Notes: generated by a model from the sequence alone, not told the origin. A stretch of DNA of 41,633 nt from DATAXP01 sp036272935 (GCA_036272935.1 DATAXP010000024.1:1-41633), one strand, 5' to 3'. Shown: positions 1-9,412, counted from the stretch's first letter. A program made the numbers and translations.

Positions 1-44
1 GGCCAGTTGGCGGCGTATCTTCGTGTTCACTCGAAACTCCTTTC

Positions 45-3000
45 GTGTTGCGGTCGGAAGAACGGTTCTTCACCTTCCGATGGCCGCAAAACGCCGGGCG
101 TTTCGAGTTTTTTTATGGAATCTCCCCGCCACGCGCTGCCGAGTACGCTGGTTTAAGGACTAGCTTCACGCAAAACGGCGGCACGTTCTCGATCTCGCCG
201 GGCAACCTGACGATCGACGGCAGCGGCTCGCCGACCCTCACGCTGACCAACAACGCCACGACCAGCGGCATTCAAGGGCTCAACGTCGGCTACAACGCCA
301 CCGGGGCGATCTTCGTCGGCGGCAACAGCTTTCTTACCAGCTCCGGCAACATTTATATCGGCGACATGGCAGGCTCGTCGGGTACCGCAACGGTGAGTGG
401 TGGCTTTTTTGAGACTGCCCAATTCCTTGCTGTGGGAGAGTACGGGACCGGCACGCTGACTATCACCAATGGCGGAACCGTTTTCGCTGGCACATCGCTC
501 TCGATTGGCGATGGGTACAACGGCACGACAGCCAACGGCATCGTCAACGTCAGCGGGAACAACTCGCAGTTAATAGCGCCCACACTGTACGTGGGCGGTT
601 ACGGCAACGGAACGTTAACGGTCAGCAACGGCGCGTTTGTTTACGACAGCAGCGTTGCGGCCATCGGCTACGGTGACTATTTAGGCTCGCCGACCGGCAG
701 TGCGACGGTCACAGGAACGGGCTCGCAGTGGCTTGCGGCGTTTATGTATATCGGCGGATATGGAACCGGGGCCAATGGAACGCTCAACATCCAAAGCGGT
801 GGCAACGTACACGATTTAGACGCGTACCTCGGCGCGGCGACCAGTTCGACCGGTATTGCGGTCGTCAATGGTTTCGGCTCGACATGGACCGTCGATTCCG
901 GGCTTTACATCGGAGGGAGCTCTGCGAGCACTGGCACGGGCTCCGTGACGATTACGGGAGGCGGGGCACTGACCGTCGGCGGCACGATCAAGCTGTGGAA
1001 CAACGGCACGCTCACGCTCGACGGCGCCGGCAGTAGCGTCACGGCGCAATCCTTCGATCACACGCTCGGCACACTCAACTTCAACGGCGGCACGCTCACC
1101 GTCAGCGGCGGCACGTACACGCAATCGTTGGGCACGCTCACCATCAGCGGGACCAATGGCCCGACCTTTGTCCTTGCCGGGGGTGCTACGACGAGCGGGA
1201 TCACAAACGCATACATCGGCTCATCGACGGGGCAATCGGGAAGCCTGTCCATTCTCGGTGGAAGTAGCCTGACCAATTCTGGCTCGATGTATCTGGGGTT
1301 GAACACTTCCGCCTCTGGCGCTGTCATGGTTTCCGGCGCAGGTTCAACGCTCACCAATAGCAGCAGCTATATCGAGGTCGCTCAGGCCGGAACCGGTTCC
1401 CTCAGCATTCTCAACGGCGGAAAGGTCTACAGCGCGGGCGGCTACGTCGCAGGATTCACGACCGGCGGCAATGGATCCGTCCTTATTGACGGCAGCGGAT
1501 CCGCCTGGAACGCCAGCGCCGGCGGCAACGGCGTCGATGTCGGCGGCAACGGTACCGCAGCGCTAACGATCTCCAATGGTGGCTCGCTCACAACCAGCAC
1601 GGGAGTTGTCGGCGATACGGGCAACGGAATTGGCGCCGTAACCATCTCCGGCGCAAGTGCAGCGACTACGTCATTGTGGAGCAACACCAACACGCTGACT
1701 GTCGGATTGAATGGACAGGGAACCGTTACGGTAGGAAATTTTGGCCTTCTTACGAGCGCGAACGCTTACGTCGGTAGCGCCAGCGGGTCCATCGGCACGG
1801 TCAATGTCAACGGCGGCACGTGGACGAATTCCAGTGCGATCTACGTCGGCAACTCGGGAACCGGCACGCTCAACATCAGCAACGGCGGTGCGTTGACTGT
1901 CGGGAGCTTCGGCTATGTCGGTAACAATTCAGGCTCGTTTGGCATCGTCACCGTCAACGGCGGCAGTTGGACGGATGCGCAGAATATTTACGTCGGCCCT
2001 TCTGGCACCGGCACGGTGACCATCCTCGGCGGGGGCAACGTGACGGTCCAGAATGGGTCCGTCATGGATATTGGCGATGCCGGCTACGGCAGCGTGACCG
2101 TCTCGGGCACCGGCTCAGTTTTGAATGCGGGAGTTTACGTCGGCGTCTCGGGCACCGGTTCGCTGACGATTACGGGCGGCGGGCAGGTGAACGGCGGCGG
2201 TGGCCGCATCGCGCTCGATCCAGGGTCTCAAGGCACCGTGCTGATATCCGGAGCCGGGTCAGCTTGGAACGTCCCCCTTGTTTTAACGGTGGGCGGGGTC
2301 AGCTCCACCGGCGGGACCGCATCGCTGACCGTCACGAATGGAGGCTCGCTGACCGTTGGCAGCGCTCTCACGCTTTTTGGACACGCGACGCTCACGCTTG
2401 ACGGCACCGGAAGCAGCATCATCGCGCAATCATTCGACCGAAGTACGAGCGGTGCCGCGTTCAACTTCAACGGCGGCACGCTCACCGTTAGCGGCGGCAC
2501 GTACACGCAATCGTCGGGTGCGCTCACGATCAACGGCACGAACACTCCCACGTTCGTGCTGGCCGGTGGCGCAACGCTTAGCGGTGTTACCAGCTTGGTG
2601 CTCGCTAACGGCAACACGGGCGCGTTCCGTGACACGTTGAACTTCACGCTCGGCGCAGCCGGCGCCGCCACCTCGATGACCGTCAACAGCAACGGCACCG
2701 CCACATTCGACTCGACGTTGGCCATCAACAGCACCAGCACGCTCACGCTCAACGCCGGCGGCTCGGTAACCGCGCACTCATTCGATCGCAGCGCGTCCGG
2801 GAACACCTTCAATTTCAACGGCGGCACGCTCACCGTCAGCGGCGGGGCGTACACGCAGTCATTAGCCGCGCTTACCATCAGCGGCGCGAACAGTCCGAAC
2901 TTTGTCCTTGCGGCCGGGGCCACGACAAGCGGCGTGCAAGGCGTTTACCTAGGCACCGCTCACGGCCAATCAGGTAATCTTTCGATCCTCGGCGGCAGCA

Positions 3001-5297
3001 CGCTCACCACGAGCGCCGACTCCATCGTCGGTTATTACGGCACGGGCACAACAGGCTCTGCCACGATCACCGGCACCGGCTCCAACTGGAATGCGGGCAG
3101 TAACGCCCTGGTAGTCGGCTACTCAGGCAACGGCACGCTCACCATCAGCAGCGGCGGTACGGCCACCAGCGGCACCGGCGCGCTTGGCGATGCAGGCGGC
3201 TCGACCGGTTCTGCTACGATCACCGGCACTGCCTCAAACTGGAATGTTGCTAATGGATCACTTTACGTCGGCGAAAGCGGAAGCGGCACGCTCACGATCA
3301 CAAACGGTGGAACGGTCACCAGCGCCAACAGCAGCCTCGGCTACGCAGGCGGCTCGGCCGGTTCTGCCACAATCAGCGGTACTGGCTCCTATTGGAATGC
3401 TGGAGATCTGGCCGTCGGCGATCTCGGCAGCGGCACGCTCACGATTAGCAACGGTGGCACGGTTTCCAGTAGCTTCGGTGTCATTGGAGCGGGTTACATG
3501 GGATATAGTACGACCGGCTCGGTCTTGGTCACTGGGACCGGCTCCGCCTGGAATTTGGGCAGCAGTGGGCAACTGTTCGTCGGCGAATACGGAAGCGGAA
3601 CGCTGACGATCAGCGGCGGCGGCACGGTCACTAGCGGCACCGGCTTCGTTTATAACGGCTCTGCTGCGACGATCACCGGCACCGACTCAAATTGGAATTT
3701 GAGCAATAATTCCCTGTACATCGGCTTTGCCGCCAGCGGCAGCGGCAGCGGCACGCTCACGATCATCAACGGTGGCACAGTCACCAGCGGTGCCGGCTAC
3801 ATCGGCAACGACATCAGCTTCGGCTCGATCGGTTCCGTTACCATCTCCGGCACTGGCTCCAACTGGAATGTTGGCGGTGGAACACTCTCCGTCGGCTACA
3901 CGGGCAACGGTACGCTCACCGTCAGCGGCGGCGGTTCCGTAACTAGTGGCACGAGCTTTCTCGGGCACGACCCAGGTTCGCCAGGCAGTGCCACCATCAC
4001 CGGTGCAGCCAGCGCTTGGACAAACAGTGGCAATTTCTACGTTGGCGGCGACTCGACCCGTAGCGGCGGCAGCGGCATTGTCACGGTCACCAACGGCGGC
4101 TCGCTGGGCGTCGGCGGCACGCTCAAACTGTGGAATGCCGGCACGCTCACGCTCAATGGCGCCGGCAGCAGTGTCACGGCACAATCGTTCGACCGGAGCG
4201 CTTCGGGCAGCACGTTCAACTTCAATGGCGGAACCCTGACCATCAACGGCGGCACGTACACACAGTCGAGCGGCGCGCTGACGATCAGCGGCGGCAACAG
4301 CCCGGCCTTTGTGCTGGCCGCCGGCGCCACGACCAGCGGCGTGACGAGCGTCTACGTCGGCTCGCCGGCCGGACAAACCGGCAGTCTTTCGATCCTAGGC
4401 GGCAGCACGCTCATCACGAGCACCGCCTTTCTCGGTTACAACGCGAGTTCAACGGGTTCTGCCACGATCGCCGGTGCCGGCAGCGCTTGGACCAACAGCG
4501 GCAATCTGTCCGTCGGCGGCACCGGGGGCAGCAGCGGCGGCAGCGGCATGGTCACCGTCACGGGTGGAGGCCTGCTTGCCGTCGGGGGCACGATGATCGT
4601 CTGGAATCAGGGGACGGTCAGCGTTGGCGCGGGCAGCACGGTCAGCGCGTCGCAGGTCAAGCTCGATGTGGCCGGCAGCCAACTGATCAACAACGGCGTC
4701 GTGCATGCCACGGTCGAAGTCAGCGGCGGCGGGCTGCTGAAAGGCGGCGGCTCGTTCGATACGGTCATCGTCAATTCCGGCGGCAGTGTCTCGCCGGGGA
4801 ACAGCCCTGGCACGATGACCGACACCAACACCCAGTGGAACACTGGCGGCACGTACGTGTGGGAGATCAACGAGCTGTCGAACGAGCAGGCGGGTGGAAC
4901 CTACAGCGGCGCGGCGGGGGCCAATCCCGGCTGGGATCTGTGGAACACCGGCGCGCTGGCGATCGGCGGCACGTTCACAATTTCGCTCGATACGCTCACG
5001 ATCAACGACATGGCCGGGGCGCTGGCCGCGTTCAGTAACACGCAGGAATACCAGTGGCTCATCGCGACCGGGCAGACGGGCGCCTTCTCGGACCTGTCGA
5101 ACTTGCGGATCGACGCCAGCAGCTTCGCCAACGACCTCGGCGGCGGCCATTTCGATTTCCTGACCAGCAACAACGCCAGCGATCTGATCCTCGAATTCAC
5201 GCCGGTCCCCGAACCCGGCACGCTGCTGTTGGCTGGCAGTGGGGCGGCGATCCTCGCCTGGCGGCTACGCCGGCGCGGGCCTCGGCGAACCCGCTAA
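45..5297 (+). CDS. Giant repeat protein with PEP-CTERM sorting signal (5' end partial or disrupted)
   Basis: About 1750 residues of Gly/Thr/Ser/Asn-rich repeats of the form G-x-GTLTISNGGTV and GSATITGTGSxW. They match the T5SS/PEP-CTERM-associated repeat type, which is expected to form a beta-helix rod. A longer module of about 65 residues (TLTLDGAGSSVTAQSF, then FNFNGGTLTVSGGTYTQ, then FVLAGGATTSG) occurs four times, near residues 320, 780, 895 and 1363. The C-terminus has a classic PEP-CTERM tail: VPEPGT, a hydrophobic stretch, then RLRRRGPRR. It is therefore probably exported and sorted to the envelope or an extracellular matrix. The frame stays open to the left edge and the first 40 or so residues contain no signal peptide and no repeat, so GTG at 45 is only a nominal start. 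The true start is probably upstream of the window or lost by a frameshift. A run of seven T near position 110 is a possible indel site. The ligand or function is unknown. Confidence 0.85.
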   Translation: MLRSEERFFTFRWPQNAGRFEFFYGISPPRAAEYAGLRTSFTQNGGTFSISPGNLTIDGSGSPTLTLTNNATTSGIQGLNVGYNATGAIFVGGNSFLTSSGNIYIGDMAGSSGTATVSGGFFETAQFLAVGEYGTGTLTITNGGTVFAGTSLSIGDGYNGTTANGIVNVSGNNSQLIAPTLYVGGYGNGTLTVSNGAFVYDSSVAAIGYGDYLGSPTGSATVTGTGSQWLAAFMYIGGYGTGANGTLNIQSGGNVHDLDAYLGAATSSTGIAVVNGFGSTWTVDSGLYIGGSSASTGTGSVTITGGGALTVGGTIKLWNNGTLTLDGAGSSVTAQSFDHTLGTLNFNGGTLTVSGGTYTQSLGTLTISGTNGPTFVLAGGATTSGITNAYIGSSTGQSGSLSILGGSSLTNSGSMYLGLNTSASGAVMVSGAGSTLTNSSSYIEVAQAGTGSLSILNGGKVYSAGGYVAGFTTGGNGSVLIDGSGSAWNASAGGNGVDVGGNGTAALTISNGGSLTTSTGVVGDTGNGIGAVTISGASAATTSLWSNTNTLTVGLNGQGTVTVGNFGLLTSANAYVGSASGSIGTVNVNGGTWTNSSAIYVGNSGTGTLNISNGGALTVGSFGYVGNNSGSFGIVTVNGGSWTDAQNIYVGPSGTGTVTILGGGNVTVQNGSVMDIGDAGYGSVTVSGTGSVLNAGVYVGVSGTGSLTITGGGQVNGGGGRIALDPGSQGTVLISGAGSAWNVPLVLTVGGVSSTGGTASLTVTNGGSLTVGSALTLFGHATLTLDGTGSSIIAQSFDRSTSGAAFNFNGGTLTVSGGTYTQSSGALTINGTNTPTFVLAGGATLSGVTSLVLANGNTGAFRDTLNFTLGAAGAATSMTVNSNGTATFDSTLAINSTSTLTLNAGGSVTAHSFDRSASGNTFNFNGGTLTVSGGAYTQSLAALTISGANSPNFVLAAGATTSGVQGVYLGTAHGQSGNLSILGGSTLTTSADSIVGYYGTGTTGSATITGTGSNWNAGSNALVVGYSGNGTLTISSGGTATSGTGALGDAGGSTGSATITGTASNWNVANGSLYVGESGSGTLTITNGGTVTSANSSLGYAGGSAGSATISGTGSYWNAGDLAVGDLGSGTLTISNGGTVSSSFGVIGAGYMGYSTTGSVLVTGTGSAWNLGSSGQLFVGEYGSGTLTISGGGTVTSGTGFVYNGSAATITGTDSNWNLSNNSLYIGFAASGSGSGTLTIINGGTVTSGAGYIGNDISFGSIGSVTISGTGSNWNVGGGTLSVGYTGNGTLTVSGGGSVTSGTSFLGHDPGSPGSATITGAASAWTNSGNFYVGGDSTRSGGSGIVTVTNGGSLGVGGTLKLWNAGTLTLNGAGSSVTAQSFDRSASGSTFNFNGGTLTINGGTYTQSSGALTISGGNSPAFVLAAGATTSGVTSVYVGSPAGQTGSLSILGGSTLITSTAFLGYNASSTGSATIAGAGSAWTNSGNLSVGGTGGSSGGSGMVTVTGGGLLAVGGTMIVWNQGTVSVGAGSTVSASQVKLDVAGSQLINNGVVHATVEVSGGGLLKGGGSFDTVIVNSGGSVSPGNSPGTMTDTNTQWNTGGTYVWEINELSNEQAGGTYSGAAGANPGWDLWNTGALAIGGTFTISLDTLTINDMAGALAAFSNTQEYQWLIATGQTGAFSDLSNLRIDASSFANDLGGGHFDFLTSNNASDLILEFTPVPEPGTLLLAGSGAAILAWRLRRRGPRRTR

Positions 5298-5362
5298 AAA
5301 TCGTTGGCAGACGGCGCGGCCGACGTTTACAATTCAGAGACGTCGCACCTTCCTACCCGGAA

Positions 5363-5434
5363 AGCGTTCAGCTTTCAGCCATTGGCGTTCAGCTTGTCGA
5401 GCTGTCGTTTCGTGGCCGCTGATTGCCGAACGCT
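5363..5434. repeat. Imperfect inverted repeat built from CGTTCAGC words
   Basis: The spacer between the PEP-CTERM gene and the DoxX gene has AGCGTTCAGCTTTCAGC at 5363-5379, a second CGTTCAGC at 5386-5393, and an imperfect reverse complement at 5417-5434. The arms match at about 14 of 18 positions. There is no U-tract, so it is a weak terminator candidate. It resembles the low-complexity hairpins in other spacers of this window. Confidence 0.45.
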
Positions 5435-5500
5435 GATCGCTCGACCCACCTGGAGCGCACAACGTTGGCCTGTTCACGCGGAAACATCAGTTTGCTGTCG

Positions 5501-6454
5501 ATGGCGGCCTTGGTGCTGCTGCGGATCAGCATCGGTTGGCACTTCCTCTACGCCGGGCTCGACAAGCTCACCAGCAGCCATTTCACCAGTGCCGGCTTCC
5601 TGGGCCAAGCCAAGGGGCCGTTGGCCGAAAAGTTCCATGACCTGGTCCCCGATTGGGACGGCCGCGAGCGCTTCGGGGCGTTCGAGGTGAAGATCGGCGA
5701 CGAGCGCATCCCGGCCGATGAGCATCGCCGCGACGCGATCAACATTACCTACGATCGGCTCGCGCAGAAACTGCACGACTACGAAGAGGCGTTCGAGCAT
5801 CACTACCGGCTGACGCCGCAGCAGGCCGAGGCGGTCGAAAAGGCCTACGACCAGCGCAAAGCTGAGCTGAAAAACCTCCTGACCGAAAAGGCCACGGACA
5901 TCGAGAACTACTTCCACGATCTGGGGCGGCTCGAAGCGGCCCGGGAGCGCAAGAACGCCGCCGTGCCGTTCGAGCAAAAGCGCGCCTGGGACGCCCAGAC
6001 CGGGTTGCGGGCGAGCCTCACCTCGTGGGAAAGGGAACTGGACCGGATTCAAACCGAGTTGGCCGCCGACCTGCACGCGCTGCTCGACCCGGTGCAGCAG
6101 AAGCAAGGCGACTTGCCGCGCCCCTTGGCCGACTGGTTCACGACCGACCACATCATCACGTACACGAACATCGCGATCGGCCTGTGCCTGATGCTCGGCC
6201 TGTTCACGCGCCTGGCGGCACTGGGCGGAGCGGTGTTCCTGGCGTCGATCGTGCTAGCCTCGCCCGATTGGCCGGGCTTGTATCCGCCGCCGCCACCGTC
6301 GGCCGGCCGGACGCTGGTCGTCGGTAAGGAATTCATCGAAATGATCGCCCTGTTTGCTTTGGCGACGCTGCCGGTGGGTCGCTGGGCAGGGCTCGACTTC
6401 TTCATCCATCACCTATTGGTGCGGCCGGTGTATCGCACGGGAAAAGCAACATGA
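5501..6454 (+). CDS. DoxX-like membrane protein with a large soluble insertion
   Basis: The protein has about 317 residues from the ATG at 5501, which starts MAALVLLRISIGWHFLYAG, a typical first DoxX helix. In-frame starts further upstream (TTG 5423, TTG 5465) would add non-membrane sequence. DoxX proteins are usually about 130-150 residues with four helices. Here the first helix is followed by roughly 190 charged, probably coiled-coil residues (about 30-215), and helices 2-4 then follow (DHIITYTNIAIGLCLMLGLF onward). The stop overlaps the start of the next gene as ATGA at 6451-6454, so the two are probably translationally coupled. DoxX/DoxD relatives include the small subunit of thiosulfate:quinone oxidoreductase. 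A role in passing electrons between the exported oxidoreductase and the quinone pool is an inference. Confidence 0.8.
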   Translation: MAALVLLRISIGWHFLYAGLDKLTSSHFTSAGFLGQAKGPLAEKFHDLVPDWDGRERFGAFEVKIGDERIPADEHRRDAINITYDRLAQKLHDYEEAFEHHYRLTPQQAEAVEKAYDQRKAELKNLLTEKATDIENYFHDLGRLEAARERKNAAVPFEQKRAWDAQTGLRASLTSWERELDRIQTELAADLHALLDPVQQKQGDLPRPLADWFTTDHIITYTNIAIGLCLMLGLFTRLAALGGAVFLASIVLASPDWPGLYPPPPPSAGRTLVVGKEFIEMIALFALATLPVGRWAGLDFFIHHLLVRPVYRTGKAT

Positions 6455-8109
6455 ATCTGAGCGCGGAAGAACGGGCAATTGGCAAAACGAATTTCCAGTC
6501 GGCCGTCGGCAGCGAGCTGACGCGCCGCGAGTTTCTGGCCGGCAGCGTTGCTGCGGCCGCCGCGGGTGGCGCTGGGCTGGGAGCGTTCTACTTCGGCTAC
6601 ACGAAGGTGAACGATCCGGTGCGCGTCGGCGTGATTGGCACCGGCGACGAAGGCAACGTGCTGATCAACAACATCACGCCCGATTACCTCGACGTGGTGG
6701 CGATCAGCGACATCCGCCCCTACAACGTGTACCGCGCGTTCAATGGCGATCAGTCCAGCCCCAGCGCCGCGGCCAACCGCTGCGGCCTGATGAAAAAGTA
6801 CGGCTGGAAAACCGAGGACGCCGCCCACAAGCACGTCACGGTGTACCAGGACTACAAAGAGCTGCTCAAGAACAAGGACGTCGAAGGCATCATCATCGCG
6901 TTGCCGCTGCACCTGCACGACGTGGTGGCGATCGAGGCGATGCGGGCCGGCAAGCACGTGCTCACCGAAAAGCTGATGGCCCACAGCATCGGCCAGTGCA
7001 AGGACATGGGCCGCGTTTCGAAGCAAATGCAAAAGCTGCTGGCCACCGGCCACCAGCGGCACTACAGCATCCTGTACGACAACGCCGTCGACACGCTAAA
7101 GCGCGGCCTGATCGGCGACGTGCACTGCATCCGCGCCCAGTGGCATCGCGGCAATCTGCCGGGCAAGGATAGCTGGAAGCAGCCAATGCCTGCCGAGTTG
7201 GTTGACAAGCTGGCCGACCTGGAAGCGAAGCTCGACAAGGACCCGGGCAACTCGGCGCTGCTCAAGCAAAAGACGATCTGGGAAGAGCAAATCCGCGACA
7301 AGGACGTCGATGCCGTCAAGTACGGCTACCAGGAGAAGACGCTGCCGGGCGGCTACGTCGTGTCGCCGCTCGAGGAGCTGATCCGCTGGCGGCTGTGGAT
7401 GCGCACCGGCGGCGGCTTGATGGCCGAGTTGGGCAGCCACCAACTCGACGCCTCGGGCATCTTCTGCACCGCGCAGCGCACCGACGGCAAGAAGGCGCGT
7501 CCGCTGATGGTTTCTGCGGTCGGCGTGCGGTCGATCTTCCCGCACGATCGCGAGGTCGACGATCACGTGCAGTGCGTCTACGAATACCCGGCGCCGAACT
7601 ACGACGCCAAGGACCCCGACCTGGCCGAGAAGAAGATCATCGTCAGCTACTCGTCGATCAACGGCAACGGCTTCGGCGGCTACGGCGAAGTGGTGATGGG
7701 CACCAAGGGCACCCTGATCCTCGAGAACGAGCAGGAAGTAATGCTGTTCAAGGACGCTTCGACCACGACCAGCGTCGGCGTGGTGAAGGGCAAGGGTGGC
7801 CCGACGCTCGATACCACGGCCAGCGGTGGCGGCGTGGCAGCCGAGGCGGGCAAGAAGGGTCTCGAAGCCGGACCAGTGAGCCGCGGCTACACCGAGGAGA
7901 TGGAGCACTGGGCCTGGTGCATTCGCAACTTCGACTACCGCGAGAACCAGCCGAAGTGCCAGCCGAAAGTGGCCATGGCCGACGCGATCATCGCTTTGAC
8001 GACGAACATCGCGATGCGCGAGAACAAGCGCATCGAATTCAAGGACGAATGGTTCGACATCGACAATGACGAAACGCCCGAAGGCAAGCCGCCGAGCATC
8101 AAGGCGTAA
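6451..8109 (+). CDS. Tat-exported Gfo/Idh/MocA family oxidoreductase
   Basis: 552 residues. The N-terminus has a twin-arginine signal (LTRREFLAG, residues about 24-32) followed by an Ala/Gly-rich hydrophobic segment, so the folded, cofactor-loaded enzyme is probably exported. The Rossmann domain starts at VRVGVIGTGDEGN (about residue 61). The conserved Gfo/Idh lysine is in LTEKLMAHS, in place of the usual EKP. The C-terminal half is the alpha/beta substrate domain. At 552 residues it is longer than typical family members (about 330-450), with an insertion around residues 225-295. It overlaps the upstream DoxX gene by four bases. The substrate is probably a sugar or polyol, with NAD(P) tightly held as in exported glucose-fructose oxidoreductase, but it cannot be named from sequence. 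Confidence 0.9.
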   Translation: MNLSAEERAIGKTNFQSAVGSELTRREFLAGSVAAAAAGGAGLGAFYFGYTKVNDPVRVGVIGTGDEGNVLINNITPDYLDVVAISDIRPYNVYRAFNGDQSSPSAAANRCGLMKKYGWKTEDAAHKHVTVYQDYKELLKNKDVEGIIIALPLHLHDVVAIEAMRAGKHVLTEKLMAHSIGQCKDMGRVSKQMQKLLATGHQRHYSILYDNAVDTLKRGLIGDVHCIRAQWHRGNLPGKDSWKQPMPAELVDKLADLEAKLDKDPGNSALLKQKTIWEEQIRDKDVDAVKYGYQEKTLPGGYVVSPLEELIRWRLWMRTGGGLMAELGSHQLDASGIFCTAQRTDGKKARPLMVSAVGVRSIFPHDREVDDHVQCVYEYPAPNYDAKDPDLAEKKIIVSYSSINGNGFGGYGEVVMGTKGTLILENEQEVMLFKDASTTTSVGVVKGKGGPTLDTTASGGGVAAEAGKKGLEAGPVSRGYTEEMEHWAWCIRNFDYRENQPKCQPKVAMADAIIALTTNIAMRENKRIEFKDEWFDIDNDETPEGKPPSIKA

Positions 8110-8125
8110 TTCCCATCCATTTAGC

Positions 8126-8143
8126 CGCGTCGCTTGCGACGCG
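8126..8143. repeat. Short perfect palindrome in operon spacer
   Basis: CGCGTCGC, TT, GCGACGCG: 8-base perfect arms with a 2-base centre, preceded by TTTAGC. It lies between the oxidoreductase and the sugar isomerase. The same TTTAGCCG...CTTG...G layout recurs at 23235-23260. Confidence 0.6.
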
Positions 8144-8161
8144 CGTTGTTGAGGAACGCGC

Positions 8162-9007
8162 ATGCCCGACTCTTGGCCGATCGGTGTGTTTGCGAGCCTC
8201 GATGCCGGGTTGGGCGTGAAGCTCGAAGTGGCCCGCGAGTTGGGCGTGCCGACCATTCAACTGCACGCGCCGGCTAAGGCGACGCGCACCAAGCCCCATG
8301 CCGAGGCATTCCTCGGCCGGCTGCGCGAGGCGGGCATCCAACTTACTGCGGTCTTCGGCGGCTTCGACGGCGAGAGCTATGCCGATATCCCGACGGTGGC
8401 CCAAACGGTCGGCCTTGTGCCGGCCGAAACGCGCTCCGCTCGGGTCGCCGAGTTCAAGGAGATCGCCGACTTCGCGAAGCTGTTGGGCTGCCCGGTGGTG
8501 GCGTTGCACATCGGTTTCGTGCCGCACGATCGCAACGACCGCACCTACCAGGAAGTGGTTGCCGTCACGCGTGATGTTTGCGATCACACCAAGCGCAACG
8601 GCCAGGCGCTCCATCTGGAAACCGGCCAGGAGCCAGCCGATGCCTTGCTGCAGTTCATCGGCGACGTGGGGCGCGATAACCTGTTCGTCAATTTCGATCC
8701 CGCGAACATGATTCTCTACGGCTCGGGCGAGCCAATCGCCGCGTTGAAGCAGGTGGGCCGCTACGTGCGCAGCGTCCACTGCAAGGATGGCCGCTGGGCA
8801 AAGAACCCTGGCAAGGAGTGGGGGCAGGAAGTTCCATTGGGATCTGGCGACGTGGGGATGGAAGCCTACTTACGCACGCTCAAGGAAATCGGGTACAAAG
8901 GTCCGCTGACAATCGAGCGCGAAATCCCGCAAGAGCCCGAACGCCAAAAGGCGGAGATCGGGCACGCGGTTCGCCTGCTCGCGGACCTCAAATCGAGCAT
9001 CCTTTAG
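8162..9007 (+). CDS. Sugar phosphate isomerase/epimerase (TIM barrel)
   Basis: 281 residues of the xylose isomerase-like/AP endonuclease 2 superfamily, cytoplasmic (no signal peptide). The usual metal-binding residues appear in order: Glu in LHLETG, Asp in NFDPANM, His in VHCKDG and Glu in TIERE. The ATG at 8162 is preceded by GAGGA at good spacing. It lies 52 bases after the Tat oxidoreductase in the same orientation, so the two probably act on the same sugar or polyol route. Its stop codon TAG lies inside the palindrome at 9003-9033. The exact substrate is not predictable; hydroxypyruvate isomerase or a ketose epimerase activity are both possible. Confidence 0.85.
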   Translation: MPDSWPIGVFASLDAGLGVKLEVARELGVPTIQLHAPAKATRTKPHAEAFLGRLREAGIQLTAVFGGFDGESYADIPTVAQTVGLVPAETRSARVAEFKEIADFAKLLGCPVVALHIGFVPHDRNDRTYQEVVAVTRDVCDHTKRNGQALHLETGQEPADALLQFIGDVGRDNLFVNFDPANMILYGSGEPIAALKQVGRYVRSVHCKDGRWAKNPGKEWGQEVPLGSGDVGMEAYLRTLKEIGYKGPLTIEREIPQEPERQKAEIGHAVRLLADLKSSIL

Positions 9008-9033
9008 CCCCCGGCGACTCGCCGGGGGCTAAC
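9003..9033. repeat. 31-base palindrome, copy 1 (supplies the stop codon)
   Basis: Two 15-base arms around a single C: TTTAGCCCCCGGCGA and its complement, with only the last base off (C instead of A). It is identical to the copy at 21932-21962 at 30 of 31 positions. The TAG stop of the isomerase is part of the left arm. The RNA would fold as a very stable hairpin without a U-tract, so it could attenuate or stabilise the mRNA rather than terminate cleanly. Confidence 0.85.
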
Positions 9034-9060
9034 GCAACACCTCCACCGGAAGTCTATCGA

Positions 9061-9363
9061 ATGCCCAAGCTCGCGTTCACCGTACCTACCCAACTCACGG
9101 CCGACCAGGCGGCGACCCACCTGCGGGGTTTCATCCCGCAGATTCGCGAACATTACAAAGACCAGGTGAAGGACGTGACCGAAACCTGGACCGGCAACAC
9201 GCTCGACTTCTCATTCAAAACGCTGGGTTTCGTGTTCAAGGGGACGTTGGCCGCGGCGGATAACAAGGTCGATGTCTCTATGGACTTGCCGCTGGCGGCC
9301 ATGATGGTCAAGGGACGCATCGAGCAAGAGGTGCGCACCGGCCTGGAACGGCTGCTGAAGTAG
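9061..9363 (+). CDS. Polyhydroxyalkanoic acid system family-like protein
   Basis: 100 residues from the ATG at 9061, with GGAAG about 9 bases upstream. The same frame is open further upstream, but there it runs through the isomerase and the palindrome. The pattern of a short N-terminal strand, ADQAATHLRGFIPQIREHYKD helix, TWTGNTLDFSFKTLGFVFKG strands, then DMPL-like MDLPLAAMMVKGRIEQEV matches the small PHA-system/granule-region family (PF09650). Members sit next to PHA genes in proteobacteria, but none are present here, so the role is unknown. It is probably the last gene of the DoxX-oxidoreductase-isomerase operon. Confidence 0.7.
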   Translation: MPKLAFTVPTQLTADQAATHLRGFIPQIREHYKDQVKDVTETWTGNTLDFSFKTLGFVFKGTLAAADNKVDVSMDLPLAAMMVKGRIEQEVRTGLERLLK

Positions 9364-9412
9364 CTTCCGCTGGCGGCGACTGAGAAAAATCGCGGTCGCT
9401 GCAATAATCGAC

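Noticed and set aside
1000..4400. Possible CRISPR-like array
   Set aside because: The repeats are protein-coding, of variable length, and not separated by unique equal-length spacers; there are no cas genes.
728..5150. Other-frame and antisense ORFs in the PEP-CTERM gene
   Set aside because: They are by-products of the repetitive GC-rich coding sequence; none has a ribosome site or known motif.
7096..8256. Long antisense ORF (386 codons) over the oxidoreductase
   Set aside because: The plus-strand protein has clear Rossmann and Tat motifs; the antisense product is His/Arg/Ala-rich without recognisable domains, typical of GC-rich shadow frames.
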